NCBI GenBank assembly: GCA_934661105.1
Contig: CAKUIV010000030.1
Coordinates: 1-17,188, forward strand
Reading direction: 5' to 3'
Length of the DNA stretch: 17,188 nucleotides
DNA from: an uncultured Ellagibacter sp.
Lineage (GTDB): Bacteria; Actinomycetota; Coriobacteriia; Coriobacteriales; Eggerthellaceae
Part shown: piece by piece, positions 1 through 7,144 of the stretch
Numbering within the stretch: the stretch's first letter is position 1
How the letters are laid out: each line of letters opens with the position of its first letter
Position numbers and translations under genes: made by a program
Notes under the pieces: generated by a model
What the model saw: only the letters and a program-made list of their open reading frames with translations
Database searches by the model: none
Told to the model about the DNA's origin: nothing

Positions 1-132
1 GATTGGTTTATCGCGTTCTTCTACTTCGGCCTTGGCGTGGCGCTCGCGCTTTCGGGCGTAAGCTTTCTCGTGCGATTCTTCCACCGTGCGCCGGTCGGAT
101 GTCCCGTCACATCGCGAAATCTCGCGAAATAG
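1..132 (+). CDS. C-terminal end of a membrane protein (partial; possibly CDP-alcohol phosphatidyltransferase)
   Basis: Frame 1 is open from the window edge to a TAG at 130-132 and encodes 43 residues. The fragment begins with an aromatic, hydrophobic stretch (DWFIAFFYFGLGVALALSG), continues as a membrane-like segment, and ends in a basic tail (RFFHRA...SRNLAK). One last transmembrane helix followed by a short cationic cytoplasmic tail fits the C-terminus of a polytopic inner-membrane protein. The pattern of small residues and Ser-Gly near the helix end followed by aromatic and Arg residues resembles the C-terminus of PgsA-type CDP-alcohol phosphatidyltransferases, which make phosphatidylglycerol phosphate. 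That identity is only a guess, because the catalytic CDP-alcohol motif would lie upstream of the window. The reading frame looks real; the function is not established. Confidence 0.55.
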   Translation, partial: DWFIAFFYFGLGVALALSGVSFLVRFFHRAPVGCPVTSRNLAK

Positions 133-335
133 ACGGATCGAGACATCGATTGCAGGGCGTTGCGGGCTGGAGCTTTGCGACGGCCGCCCCTGGTCCCAGG
201 GTGCCGATTGCGGCTCGGCGCTCTACTCGATCACCTGGCCATCTGAAACGAATTTGTAACAAAAGCGCAGGTCGATTCATAAGATGACCACGTCTCGAAC
301 ATATGCGCTCCAAGGTCGTCCCTTATACTTCGTAT
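133..335. other. Intergenic stretch without a convincing gene
   Basis: No reading frame here has a plausible start, ribosome binding site or family resemblance. The stretch holds a tandem CGCGAAAT pair just at the end of the upstream gene and a small CCTGG/CCAGG self-complementary site near 195-208. It also holds two possible promoters for the downstream small RNA: TTGTAA (254-259) with CATAAG (278-283), and a stand-alone TATACT (324-329). Confidence 0.5.
254..283 (+). promoter_or_regulatory. Candidate sigma-A promoter upstream of the small RNA
   Basis: TTGTAA at 254-259 and CATAAG at 278-283 are separated by 18 bases and each match four of six consensus bases, predicting a start near 290. 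An alternative -10, TATACT at 324-329, lacks a recognisable -35 but would start transcription near 336, exactly where the predicted folded RNA begins. The sequence does not show which one is used. Confidence 0.35.
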
Positions 336-466
336 CAGCAAGCGAAAAGGTTCCCCTCCTTACAACTTGCTCTGCTTTAACAAGCAGTTGCGGCCAACGT
401 ACCGGCCGCTCAATCCCCTCCTTGTGGCCCGCCCGAGCTCCCCTCTCCGGCGGGCCTCCTCTTTTC
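336..466 (+). ncRNA. Candidate C-rich small RNA
   Basis: This is a non-coding stretch of about 130 bases with four consecutive potential hairpins. Hairpin 1 pairs AGCAAG (337-342) with CTTGCT (366-371), and inside it AAGG (347-350) with CCTT (358-361), leaving TTCCCCT in the apical loop. Hairpin 2 is CTGCTT-TAAC-AAGCAG (372-387). Hairpin 3 is GCGGCC/GGCCGC (390-395, 404-409). Hairpin 4 is the terminator (426-456). The heptamer TCCCCTC occurs three times (352, 414, 439). The first two copies extend to a perfect 10-base repeat, TCCCCTCCTT. The copies sit in the apical loop, the linker and the terminator loop. Such unpaired C-rich motifs are known in Gram-positive sRNAs that bind Shine-Dalgarno sequences (for example RsaE and LhrC types). 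It lacks the signature bases of SRP RNA, tmRNA, RNase P RNA or a tRNA. Both existence and function are inferred. Confidence 0.45.
426..466 (+). terminator. Intrinsic terminator of the candidate small RNA
   Basis: GGCCCGCC (426-433) pairs perfectly with GGCGGGCC (449-456). The 15-base loop is pyrimidine-rich and a T-rich run (TCCTCTTTTCT) follows. No ORF ends just upstream, so the terminator must serve a non-coding transcript or distant read-through. Confidence 0.75.
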
Positions 467-487
467 TGAGCTTTTTCCCAGCATGGA

Positions 488-516
488 TAGGCAAACAAAC
501 GTTCGCATGTTATCAT
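488..516 (+). promoter_or_regulatory. Candidate rarA promoter giving a leaderless mRNA
   Basis: TAGGCA (488-493) and TATCAT (511-516) are 17 bases apart and resemble sigma-A -35 and -10 boxes. Only seven bases separate the -10 from the ATG at 524, and no Shine-Dalgarno sequence is present, so transcription would begin at or next to the start codon. Confidence 0.45.
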
Positions 517-523
517 ACGCGCT

Positions 524-1870
524 ATGGATACTTTGTTTACAGCAATGGAAAACGAGCGCCGCGCCGAAGTGGCTCCGCTTGCCGTGCGCATGCGCCCCCG
601 CACGCTTGACGAAGTGGTGGGACAGTCCGAAGCCGTTGGCGAGGGAAGCTGGCTGCGCGCCGCCATCGAAGGGGACACGCTCAGCTCGGTCATCCTTTTC
701 GGTCCCGCCGGAACGGGGAAAACGTCGCTTGCCCACGTTATCGCCGAGCATACGAAGTCGACGTTCGTGGAGGTGTCCGCCATCGGCGGCACCGTGTCCG
801 ATCTGCGCCGCGAAATCGATGCGGCCGAAAAGCGCCTGACCATGCAGGGTTTGCGAACCATCCTGTTCGTCGACGAGATCCATCGCTTCAACCGCAGTCA
901 GCAGGACGCGTTGCTCCACGCGGTCGAGAACCGCATCCTCGTCCTTGTGGGGGCAACGACCGAGAACCCCTTTTTCGAAGTGAATTCCGCACTCATCAGC
1001 CGATCACGTGTGGTGGAGCTCCATTCCCTTTCCGACGACGAAATCGCTCAGCTCGTGAACAACGCGCTTGTCGATGCGCGCGGGCTTGGCAGGTGCTTCA
1101 AGCTCGCGGACGACGCGCTTTCGGCCATCGTGCTGCTCGCCGGCGGCGACGGACGCGCGTCCCTTACCACGCTCGAGCTCGCCTCGCAGATGGTGAAGCC
1201 CGGCACGCCCGACGCGCCGGCCCTCATCACCGCCGATGTCGTGCGCAAGGCAACCCCGCATCGGGCGCTTGCCTACGACAAGAACAAGGATATGCACTAC
1301 GACATCATCTCCGCGTTCATCAAGTCCATGCGCGGTAGCGACCCGGATGCGGCCCTTTACTGGCTTGCGCGCATGATCGACGGCGGGGAAGATCCGAAGT
1401 ACATCGCGCGCCGCATGATGATCCATGCCTCCGAAGACGTTGGCAACGCCGATCCGCAGGCTCTTCTCATTGCTGAAGCCGCGTTCAAGTCGGCCGAGGT
1501 CATCGGGTACCCCGAGTGCCGAATCAACCTGGCCCAGGCTGCGATCTACATCGCCCTCGCCCCGAAGAGCAATGCTGCCGAAGCGGGAATCGACGCCGCA
1601 CTTGCCGAGGTGCGCAAGGGGCCGGCGCGAAAAGTGCCCGATTATCTGCGTGATCGGCACCGCCCAGGCTCTGAAAGCTACGGAGCCTATAAATATCCTC
1701 ACGACTATCCGGGCGGGTGGGTCGATCAACGCTATCTGCCCGAAGGCTTGGAGAAGGGGTGCTTCTATAAACCGAGTGAACGGGGCTGGGAAGCGTATCG
1801 CGCCGACGCTGCCGCCCGCGACCGTGCGGAATCAAAGCCCGCTTCGAAACCCTCGCAAAACGGCGAGTAA
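524..1870 (+). CDS. rarA: Replication-associated recombination protein A (RarA/MgsA, AAA+ ATPase)
   Basis: The 448-residue protein belongs to the RarA/MgsA/WRNIP1 family of cytosolic AAA+ ATPases, which act at stalled replication forks and single-stranded gaps. The order is: an N-terminal RMRPRTLDEVVGQ box (22-34), Walker A GPAGTGKT (60-67), Walker B ILFVDEIH followed by RFNRSQQ (113-127), sensor 1 LVGATTENP (141-149), and the ALISRSR arginine-finger region (156-162). The tetramerisation part contains the family signature DMHYDIISAFIKSMRGSDPD and MIDGGEDPKYIARR. Length is normal for the family, with a short hydrophilic C-terminal tail. I chose ATG 524; Met8 at 545 is an alternative, and neither has a Shine-Dalgarno sequence. 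The gene stands apart from the next one by about 100 bases and probably has its own promoter. Confidence 0.95.
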   Translation: MDTLFTAMENERRAEVAPLAVRMRPRTLDEVVGQSEAVGEGSWLRAAIEGDTLSSVILFGPAGTGKTSLAHVIAEHTKSTFVEVSAIGGTVSDLRREIDAAEKRLTMQGLRTILFVDEIHRFNRSQQDALLHAVENRILVLVGATTENPFFEVNSALISRSRVVELHSLSDDEIAQLVNNALVDARGLGRCFKLADDALSAIVLLAGGDGRASLTTLELASQMVKPGTPDAPALITADVVRKATPHRALAYDKNKDMHYDIISAFIKSMRGSDPDAALYWLARMIDGGEDPKYIARRMMIHASEDVGNADPQALLIAEAAFKSAEVIGYPECRINLAQAAIYIALAPKSNAAEAGIDAALAEVRKGPARKVPDYLRDRHRPGSESYGAYKYPHDYPGGWVDQRYLPEGLEKGCFYKPSERGWEAYRADAAARDRAESKPASKPSQNGE

Positions 1871-1940
1871 CCGTGCGATGACGGCTATGGACGAGGGGTG
1901 AAAACGCCTTGTGGCGACGCTAGAATCAAAGGTACCGTGC

Positions 1941-1946
1941 TATAGT
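1941..1946 (+). promoter_or_regulatory. Candidate extended -10 promoter for the DUF948-like gene
   Basis: TATAGT is preceded by TGC, giving an extended -10 (TGnTATAGT). No strong -35 is visible at 17 bases, which extended -10 promoters tolerate. The predicted start near 1953 leaves a leader of about 23 bases that contains the AGGAGG site at 1965-1970. It is a candidate start for the long downstream gene train. Confidence 0.45.
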
Positions 1947-1975
1947 AATCGCTTTGGAAGCAAGAGGAGGCGCAG

Positions 1976-2659
1976 ATGGATTTCTTCGAGATTGTCAACC
2001 TGGTCCTTCCGGTCGTCTATGTGGTGGTCGGTATCGCTCTTATCTGGTTCGTCGTTGAGCTTGTCGTAACGGTTCGCAAAACGCGGGAAACGGTGTCGAG
2101 CGTTCAAAAGCAGATCGAGCCGACGCTCGAGCACGTCGAGAAGATCACGGCCTCCCTCGAGCCGGTATGCGACAAGGTCGATCCGCTCATCGACCGCGTG
2201 TCGCTTACGGTTGATGCTGCGAATCTCGAAGTCATGCGCCTCGATCAGATTCTCGAGGATGTAAGCGATATAACCAGTTCCGCTTCGAGCGCGGTGAACG
2301 CGGTCGACACCGTCACGAATGCGCCGATCGAGCTCGTCAATTCGGTTACCAAGAAGGTCCGCCATGCGTTCAAGCCGAAAAAAGCCTCCGATGAATCGGC
2401 GGCGCTCGGTCAAGGGGATGTCGATCCGAATCCCGTGTCCGACTTGGTCGACGCTACGGCTGAAGCCGTTTCCGCCGGCGCACGCCGCGTAACCGGCAAG
2501 GTTTCTTCTCGGGAAGAGCGCCAGGAGCAGCCGGGCGAAGAGGCTAGCTCGGATGCCGATAAGCATTCGGTGACGGTTGAACCTGCCGACAATACCGAGG
2601 ACAAGTACTTCACGTACTCCGCCGAAGCGCTTGAGGGCGCTGAGACGCTCAAGGAATAG
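1976..2659 (+). CDS. Membrane-anchored coiled-coil protein, DUF948-like
   Basis: The 227-residue protein starts with a single membrane helix (about residues 7-32, rich in Val, Ile and Leu). A long region with alternating hydrophobic and charged residues follows (about 34-125), then a hydrophilic, acidic tail. This is the architecture of DUF948/YtxG-type proteins, whose biochemical role is unknown; the soluble part should be an extended helix or coiled coil at the membrane surface. In many actinobacteria a DUF948 gene sits between rarA and alaS, as here, which supports the assignment. The start is well set by AGGAGG at 1965-1970, five bases before the ATG. The gene's last codons contain the ribosome binding site of the next gene, so the two are probably translated together. 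The tail has low complexity and is unlikely to be catalytic. Confidence 0.75.
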   Translation: MDFFEIVNLVLPVVYVVVGIALIWFVVELVVTVRKTRETVSSVQKQIEPTLEHVEKITASLEPVCDKVDPLIDRVSLTVDAANLEVMRLDQILEDVSDITSSASSAVNAVDTVTNAPIELVNSVTKKVRHAFKPKKASDESAALGQGDVDPNPVSDLVDATAEAVSAGARRVTGKVSSREERQEQPGEEASSDADKHSVTVEPADNTEDKYFTYSAEALEGAETLKE

Positions 2660-2663
2660 CGCA

Positions 2664-3983
2664 TTGAGCGATTTGACTGACGAGCAGGTGAAAACGGAGC
2701 GGGCGCGCCGTCGCTTTTTCAACGTAGGGGCGCTCGTGGGCGGGCTTGCGCTCATATGGGCGCTCGTCCAGCTTCTCGGTATCCTTTCCGTTCCCGTTGC
2801 CATCATTATCTGGACGGTTATCATCGTGTTCATGCTGCGCGGCACGGTGAACAAACTCGAGGAGCTTGGGATCAATCGAACGCTCGGTACGGCTATCGGC
2901 TACGTGCTCATGTTCGTCGTGCTCGCTCTCGTGACGTTTCTCATGTTCTCGCCGGCCGTCGGCATGAACGCGCAGTTCGCGAACCTCATCGAAAACGCTC
3001 CTGTCTATGTGCAGAAGATCATCGACTGGGCGAATACGGTTTACGCGAAGTACTCCTACATCTTCGAAGACGAATCGTTCCGTTCCCTGGTGAGCGAGGT
3101 GCAGGCTTCGGCGAGCGCATGGGCGGGCGATCTTGCCAAGAACAGCGCGTCGGGTGCCATCGCTTTCGGCACGGGGCTTGCGAACGGGCTTATGGCTGTC
3201 GGATTCGCGCTCGTCATCGCGTTCTGGATTCTCATGCAGTTGCCGCAGATCGGGCGTGAATGTAAGCGCTTGGTCGGCGAGAAGCACGCCGAGGACTTCG
3301 AGATGCTCCACATCACGTTCACGAGGGTGATGGGCGGCTATATCAAGGGAACCTTGCTGCAATGCGCGATCATCGGCGTTGCGTGCGGTGTCATGTTCGC
3401 CGTGCTCGGAATCCCCAACAGCGCAGCGCTTGGCGGCATTACCGGCATCTTGAACATCATCCCGATCATCGGGCCTTGGCTCGGCGGCGCGCTTGCCGCG
3501 CTCGTCGGCATCTTCGTGAGCCCCTTCGTGGCGATCGTCGCCATTTTGGGCACGATCATCATCCAGCAATTCGTTTACACCTTCATCTCGCCGAGGATCA
3601 TGGCGAGTTCGGTCGACGTCCACCCTGCGCTTAACCTCATTGCTTTGATGGTTGGTTCGGCTCTCGGCGGCGCGATGAGCGGGCTGGCCGGTTCGCTTGT
3701 GGGCATGCTCGCCTCGATTCCGGCTGTTGCCGTTGCCAAGGCGGTTTTCGTGTATTATTTCGAGAAGCGCACCGGCAGGCGCATCGTCTCGAAGGACGGC
3801 GTGTTCTTTTTGGGCACTCCGTCTGGGGAAGGCGAAACCGACGCGCCGAATCCCATCGCCGACGCAACGTCCCCGCACCCCGATGGGTCGGCGGAATTCG
3901 AGCGTGCTGAGAAGAAGCGCGCGGAAAATGCCGAGAACAGGCGAAAGATACGCGAGCGTTTGCAACGGCACGACAGGCAATGA
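2664..3983 (+). CDS. AI-2E family transporter (TerC-unrelated polytopic permease)
   Basis: About 439 residues with roughly eight predicted membrane helices: two near the N-terminus (about 18-58 and 71-93), an external domain of about 70 residues, then a membrane-rich second half. The family mark GITGILNIIPIIGPWLGG lies in the second half, followed by a Pro- and His-containing loop (SVDVHPALN) and a Gly-rich helix pair (ALMVGSALGGAMSG). This is the AI-2E (PF01594) pattern. Members have been linked to autoinducer-2 export, sodium-proton exchange and other efflux, so the substrate cannot be stated. The C-terminal 65 residues are hydrophilic and strongly charged. I chose TTG at 2664 because AAGGA (2651-2655) lies nine bases upstream. 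An ATG-like extension to 2577 would overlap the upstream gene by over 80 bases and has a non-membrane Arg-rich leader. TTG at 2673 is possible too. Confidence 0.85.
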   Translation: MSDLTDEQVKTERARRRFFNVGALVGGLALIWALVQLLGILSVPVAIIIWTVIIVFMLRGTVNKLEELGINRTLGTAIGYVLMFVVLALVTFLMFSPAVGMNAQFANLIENAPVYVQKIIDWANTVYAKYSYIFEDESFRSLVSEVQASASAWAGDLAKNSASGAIAFGTGLANGLMAVGFALVIAFWILMQLPQIGRECKRLVGEKHAEDFEMLHITFTRVMGGYIKGTLLQCAIIGVACGVMFAVLGIPNSAALGGITGILNIIPIIGPWLGGALAALVGIFVSPFVAIVAILGTIIIQQFVYTFISPRIMASSVDVHPALNLIALMVGSALGGAMSGLAGSLVGMLASIPAVAVAKAVFVYYFEKRTGRRIVSKDGVFFLGTPSGEGETDAPNPIADATSPHPDGSAEFERAEKKRAENAENRRKIRERLQRHDRQ

Positions 3984-4010
3984 CGCCAAGCCGCTATCGT
4001 GGCCTATCAT
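3981..4010 (+). promoter_or_regulatory. Weak candidate promoter before alaS
   Basis: TGACGC (3981-3986) and TATCAT (4005-4010) are separated by 18 bases and would give a leader of about 50 bases. The leader can form a hairpin between GAGCTT (4019-4024) and AAGCTC (4039-4044), and it carries CTTGAG twice. AAGGA at 4054-4058 is the probable ribosome binding site. No T-box signature is seen, and the leader is too short for one. Confidence 0.3.
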
Positions 4011-4069
4011 ATGAAACCGAGCTTGAGCAATCCTGCGAAAGCTCTTGAGGGATAAGGAAAGAGCACAAC

Positions 4070-6703
4070 ATGAAGTACATGACCACCGCCGAGATTCGCG
4101 AGAAGTACCTAAGCTTCTTCGAGGAAAAGGGATGCAAGCGCCTGCCATCCTCCTCTCTTATCCCCGACGACCCCTCGCTTCTTCTGACGAGCGCTGGAAT
4201 GGTGCAGTTCAAGCCCTACTTCCTCCATCAGAAGGAACTCGATCCGTCCTACATCGGTACGACGACGGTCCAGAAGTGCGTGCGCACCAACGATATCGAC
4301 AACATCGGCGATGCTCGCCATCTGTCGTTCTTCGAGATGCTCGGCAACTTCAGCTTCGGCCGCTACTTCAAGAAGGAGATGTGCGCGTGGGCGTTCGAAT
4401 TCTCCACTGAGGTGCTCGGCCTTCCGAAGGAAAAGCTTTACTTCACCGTGTTCGAAGACGACGACGAGACGATCGAAATCTGGAAATCGCTCGGCGTTGC
4501 CGAAGATCACATCTCGCGCCTTGGCGAGGATGACAACTTCTGGCGCGCCGGCCCGACGGGCCCGTGCGGCCCCTGTTCCGAAATCTACTTCGACCAGGGT
4601 CCGGAAGTCGGTTGCGGCAAGCCCGATTGCAAGCCTGGCTGCGACTGCGACCGCTACCTCGAATATTGGAACTGCGTGTTCACCCAGTTCGACGGCCAGG
4701 AAGACGGCACGCTCGCGCCGCTTCCCTCCAAGAACATCGATACCGGCATGGGCCTCGAGCGTATCGCTGCCATCATGCAGGGCGTGACCAACAACTACGA
4801 TACCGACGTGCTCCGCAGCCTCGTCGGCGTTGGCGAGCGCCTGTCCGGCAAGAAATACCAGGCTGATCCCGCTATCGACAAATCGCTGCGCATCATGGCC
4901 GACCATAGCCGTTCGGTCACCTTCATGATAGCCGACGGTATCCTGCCTTCCAACGAGGGCCGTGGTTACGTGCTCCGTCGCTTGCTGCGCCGCGCCATTC
5001 AGAAGGCTCACATGATCGGCATCGAAGGGCCGTTCCTGAACGAATACGTCGACGAGATCGTCGCGCTCATGGGTGGCGTGTACCCCGAAATCGTTGAGAA
5101 CCGTGAGCTTATCCGCCGCGTTATCCTGTCCGAGGAAGAGCGCTTCGGCGCGACGCTTCGCCAGGGCCAGGTGTTCCTGGAAGAAGAGCTCGCCAAGCTC
5201 TCCGGCGACGTGCTTTCGGGCGAAGAGGCGTTCACGCTTCATGACACGTACGGCTTCCCCGTCGAGGTCACCGAGGAGATGTGCGCCGATCGCGGCGTCA
5301 AGGTCGATATGGACGGCTTTGCCCGCTGCATGGAAGAGCAGCGCGAACGCGCCCGCGCCGCGAACACGAAGGACGCCGAAGCCGCTTGGAGCACCTACGG
5401 CGGCATCCATGCCGACATCCTGAAGGAAGTCGGTGCCACGAAGTTCGTGGGCTATGACAACCTCGAAACCGAGGCGAAGGTTGTGGCCTTGGTGAAGGAC
5501 GGCGAAAAGACCTCCAAGCTCGCTGCGGGCGACGAAGGCGAGATCATCCTCGATACGACGTCGTTCTACGCTGAGATGGGCGGCGAAGTGGGGGACACCG
5601 GCACGCTTTCGGGCGCGGACTTCTCTGCGGACGTTGTCGACACGAAGGCACCTGAAAAGGGCCTCGTATGCCACAAGGTGAAGATTCTCTCCGGCGAGGT
5701 TTCCGTGGGCGATACGCTTATCGCCGCAGTCGACGGCAAGCGCCGCGCCCGCATCGCGCGCAACCACACCGCAACCCATATCCTGCACGCATCGCTGCGC
5801 CGGGTGCTCGGCGACCACGTGAAGCAGGCCGGTTCCTACGTCGGTCCCGACCGTCTGCGCTTCGACTTCACGCATTTCGAGGCGACCACGCCCGAACAGC
5901 TCGCAGAGGTTGAGCGCATCGCCAATGACGAGATCATGTCGGCCGTGGCCACCAACATCTACGAAACCTCGCTCGATGCCGCCCGTGAATCCGGCGTGAC
6001 GGCGCTGTTCGGCGAGAAATACGGCGACGTCGTGCGCGTGGTCGAATGCGGTGATTTCTCCCGCGAACTCTGCGGCGGGTGTCATGTCAAGAACACCTCC
6101 GAGATCGGCCTGGTCAAGATCACGTCCGAGTCCGGTGTTGGTGCCAACCTGCGCCGCATCGAAGCGGTGACGAGCTACGGTGCCATCGAGTACCTGAACA
6201 AGGTCGAGGCCGAGCTCAAGGAAGCGGCCGAGGCGCTCCGCGTGCCTCTGTTCGACGTGAGCGAGCGCACTGCGGCCAACGTCAAGACGCTGAAGGAAAT
6301 CCAGAAGGGCGCCAAGCAGGCGAAGAACGTCATTTCCGAGGACGGCGTTACCAAGCTCGTCGAGGCGGCTGTGAAGTCGGCCGCGGGCTACCCTGTCGTG
6401 ATCAGCCGCGTCGCCATCGCCGAAGCCGGCGCGATGCGCAACATGTGGGACGTCGTGCGCGCCCGCATGGTCGAGCCCGGCGCGGTCGTCCTCATCGCGG
6501 AGAAAGACGGCAAGGCCGTGCTTCTGGCTGCCGGCACCGACGAGGCGGTTGCAGCGGGTTTCAACGCCGGTTCCGTGATCAAGGAAATCGCGCCGTGCGT
6601 GAAGGGCGGCGGCGGCGGCAAGCCGGCGATGGCGCAGGCAGGCGGCAAGGATCCTTCGGGCATCGATGCCGCTCTCGAAGCCGCTCGCAAGATGCTGCTG
6701 TAG
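4070..6703 (+). CDS. alaS: Alanine--tRNA ligase (AlaRS)
   Basis: The 877-residue protein is a full-length class II synthetase that charges tRNA-Ala with alanine in the cytosol. It shows motif 1 (SSLIPDDPSLLLTSAGMVQF), motif 2 (RHLSFFEMLGNFSFG), motif 3 (GMGLERIAAIMQGV) and the editing domain zinc site H566-T-A-T-H570 with C668-GGC-H672. Those positions almost match the E. coli ligands (564, 568, 666, 670). The C-Ala domain ends with the glycine-rich KGGGGGKPAMAQAGG. A cysteine-rich insert, CGKPDCKPGCDCDRYLE, from about residue 182 may bind metal and occurs in many Gram-positive AlaRS. ATG 4070 follows a weak AAGGA. The internal Met at 4079 is a less likely alternative. ruvX follows four bases after the stop, a common actinobacterial pair. 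Confidence 0.98.
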   Translation: MKYMTTAEIREKYLSFFEEKGCKRLPSSSLIPDDPSLLLTSAGMVQFKPYFLHQKELDPSYIGTTTVQKCVRTNDIDNIGDARHLSFFEMLGNFSFGRYFKKEMCAWAFEFSTEVLGLPKEKLYFTVFEDDDETIEIWKSLGVAEDHISRLGEDDNFWRAGPTGPCGPCSEIYFDQGPEVGCGKPDCKPGCDCDRYLEYWNCVFTQFDGQEDGTLAPLPSKNIDTGMGLERIAAIMQGVTNNYDTDVLRSLVGVGERLSGKKYQADPAIDKSLRIMADHSRSVTFMIADGILPSNEGRGYVLRRLLRRAIQKAHMIGIEGPFLNEYVDEIVALMGGVYPEIVENRELIRRVILSEEERFGATLRQGQVFLEEELAKLSGDVLSGEEAFTLHDTYGFPVEVTEEMCADRGVKVDMDGFARCMEEQRERARAANTKDAEAAWSTYGGIHADILKEVGATKFVGYDNLETEAKVVALVKDGEKTSKLAAGDEGEIILDTTSFYAEMGGEVGDTGTLSGADFSADVVDTKAPEKGLVCHKVKILSGEVSVGDTLIAAVDGKRRARIARNHTATHILHASLRRVLGDHVKQAGSYVGPDRLRFDFTHFEATTPEQLAEVERIANDEIMSAVATNIYETSLDAARESGVTALFGEKYGDVVRVVECGDFSRELCGGCHVKNTSEIGLVKITSESGVGANLRRIEAVTSYGAIEYLNKVEAELKEAAEALRVPLFDVSERTAANVKTLKEIQKGAKQAKNVISEDGVTKLVEAAVKSAAGYPVVISRVAIAEAGAMRNMWDVVRARMVEPGAVVLIAEKDGKAVLLAAGTDEAVAAGFNAGSVIKEIAPCVKGGGGGKPAMAQAGGKDPSGIDAALEAARKMLL

Positions 6704-6707
6704 TGCC

Positions 6708-7136
6708 ATGAGGATTCTCGCGCTCGATATCGGGGAAGTTCGCGTGGGGGTCGCCGTGTGCGATCCTGGCGAACGCGTGGCTTCCCCTGTTTGCGTGCTG
6801 CCCGCGCAGGAAGTGCTTTCCTGCGCGAAATCCTTCAAGCGCGTGCTTGAAGATTGGGAGCCTGAGCTTCTGCTCTGCGGGCTTCCCTTTACCATGGCGG
6901 GTGAAGAAGGGCCCCAGGCGAAACGCATCCGCAAAGCCGCCGACACCATCTCGCGAAACTGCTCCATCCCGCATGAATTCACCGACGAGCGGCTCAGCTC
7001 TCGCGAGGCGAAGCGCAGCCTGAGGGAAAAAGGCTACGACGAGCGGGCCATGCGCGGTAAAATCGACATGATAGCTGCGAGTTTGTTCTTGCAGGCATGG
7101 CTCGATGAGCGAGCCGCCCGCGAATCCGAAAGGTAA
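6708..7136 (+). CDS. ruvX: RuvX/YqgF family RNase H-fold nuclease
   Basis: The 142-residue protein has the RNase H-like fold of the YqgF/RuvX family: LALDIGEVRVGVAVCD at the N-terminus (Asp7 as first acidic residue), a central GLPFTMAGEEGPQAKRI strand-helix, DERLSSREA and a C-terminal KIDMIAASLFLQAWL helix with the last acidic residue. In E. coli YqgF takes part in maturing the 16S rRNA 5' end; Holliday-junction activity has been proposed for some members. An upstream ATG at 6666 lies within alaS and adds a Cys-rich tail unlike the family, so I start at 6708, four bases after the alaS stop. No clear Shine-Dalgarno sequence is seen, so expression probably relies on translational coupling with alaS. 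Size is typical (138 residues in E. coli). Confidence 0.93.
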   Translation: MRILALDIGEVRVGVAVCDPGERVASPVCVLPAQEVLSCAKSFKRVLEDWEPELLLCGLPFTMAGEEGPQAKRIRKAADTISRNCSIPHEFTDERLSSREAKRSLREKGYDERAMRGKIDMIAASLFLQAWLDERAARESER

Positions 7137-7144
7137 CGTGCCTC

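Noticed and set aside
3..287. Plus-strand frame of 94 codons at the left edge
   Set aside because: Arg-rich product in another frame from the membrane-protein fragment at 1-132, continuing into non-coding DNA.
336..466. SRP RNA, 6S RNA, tmRNA, RNase P RNA or tRNA
   Set aside because: The conserved GGAAGGAAGCAG-type SRP loop, tmRNA and RNase P signatures and tRNA T-arm are absent, and the 5' and 3' ends do not pair as in 6S RNA.
4011..4069. T-box or other riboswitch before alaS
   Set aside because: The leader is too short and lacks the T-box sequence and antiterminator/terminator pair; only one weak hairpin is present.
2649..4148. Minus-strand frame of 499 codons opposite the AI-2E permease gene
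   Set aside because: Arg/His/Glu-rich shadow translation with no ribosome binding site; the plus strand encodes a clear membrane protein.
4109..6982. Very long minus-strand open frame (957 codons) opposite alaS and ruvX
   Set aside because: It is a shadow of GC-rich codon structure in alaS, has low-complexity His/Arg/Ala-rich content and no recognisable family; the plus-strand alaS is unmistakable.
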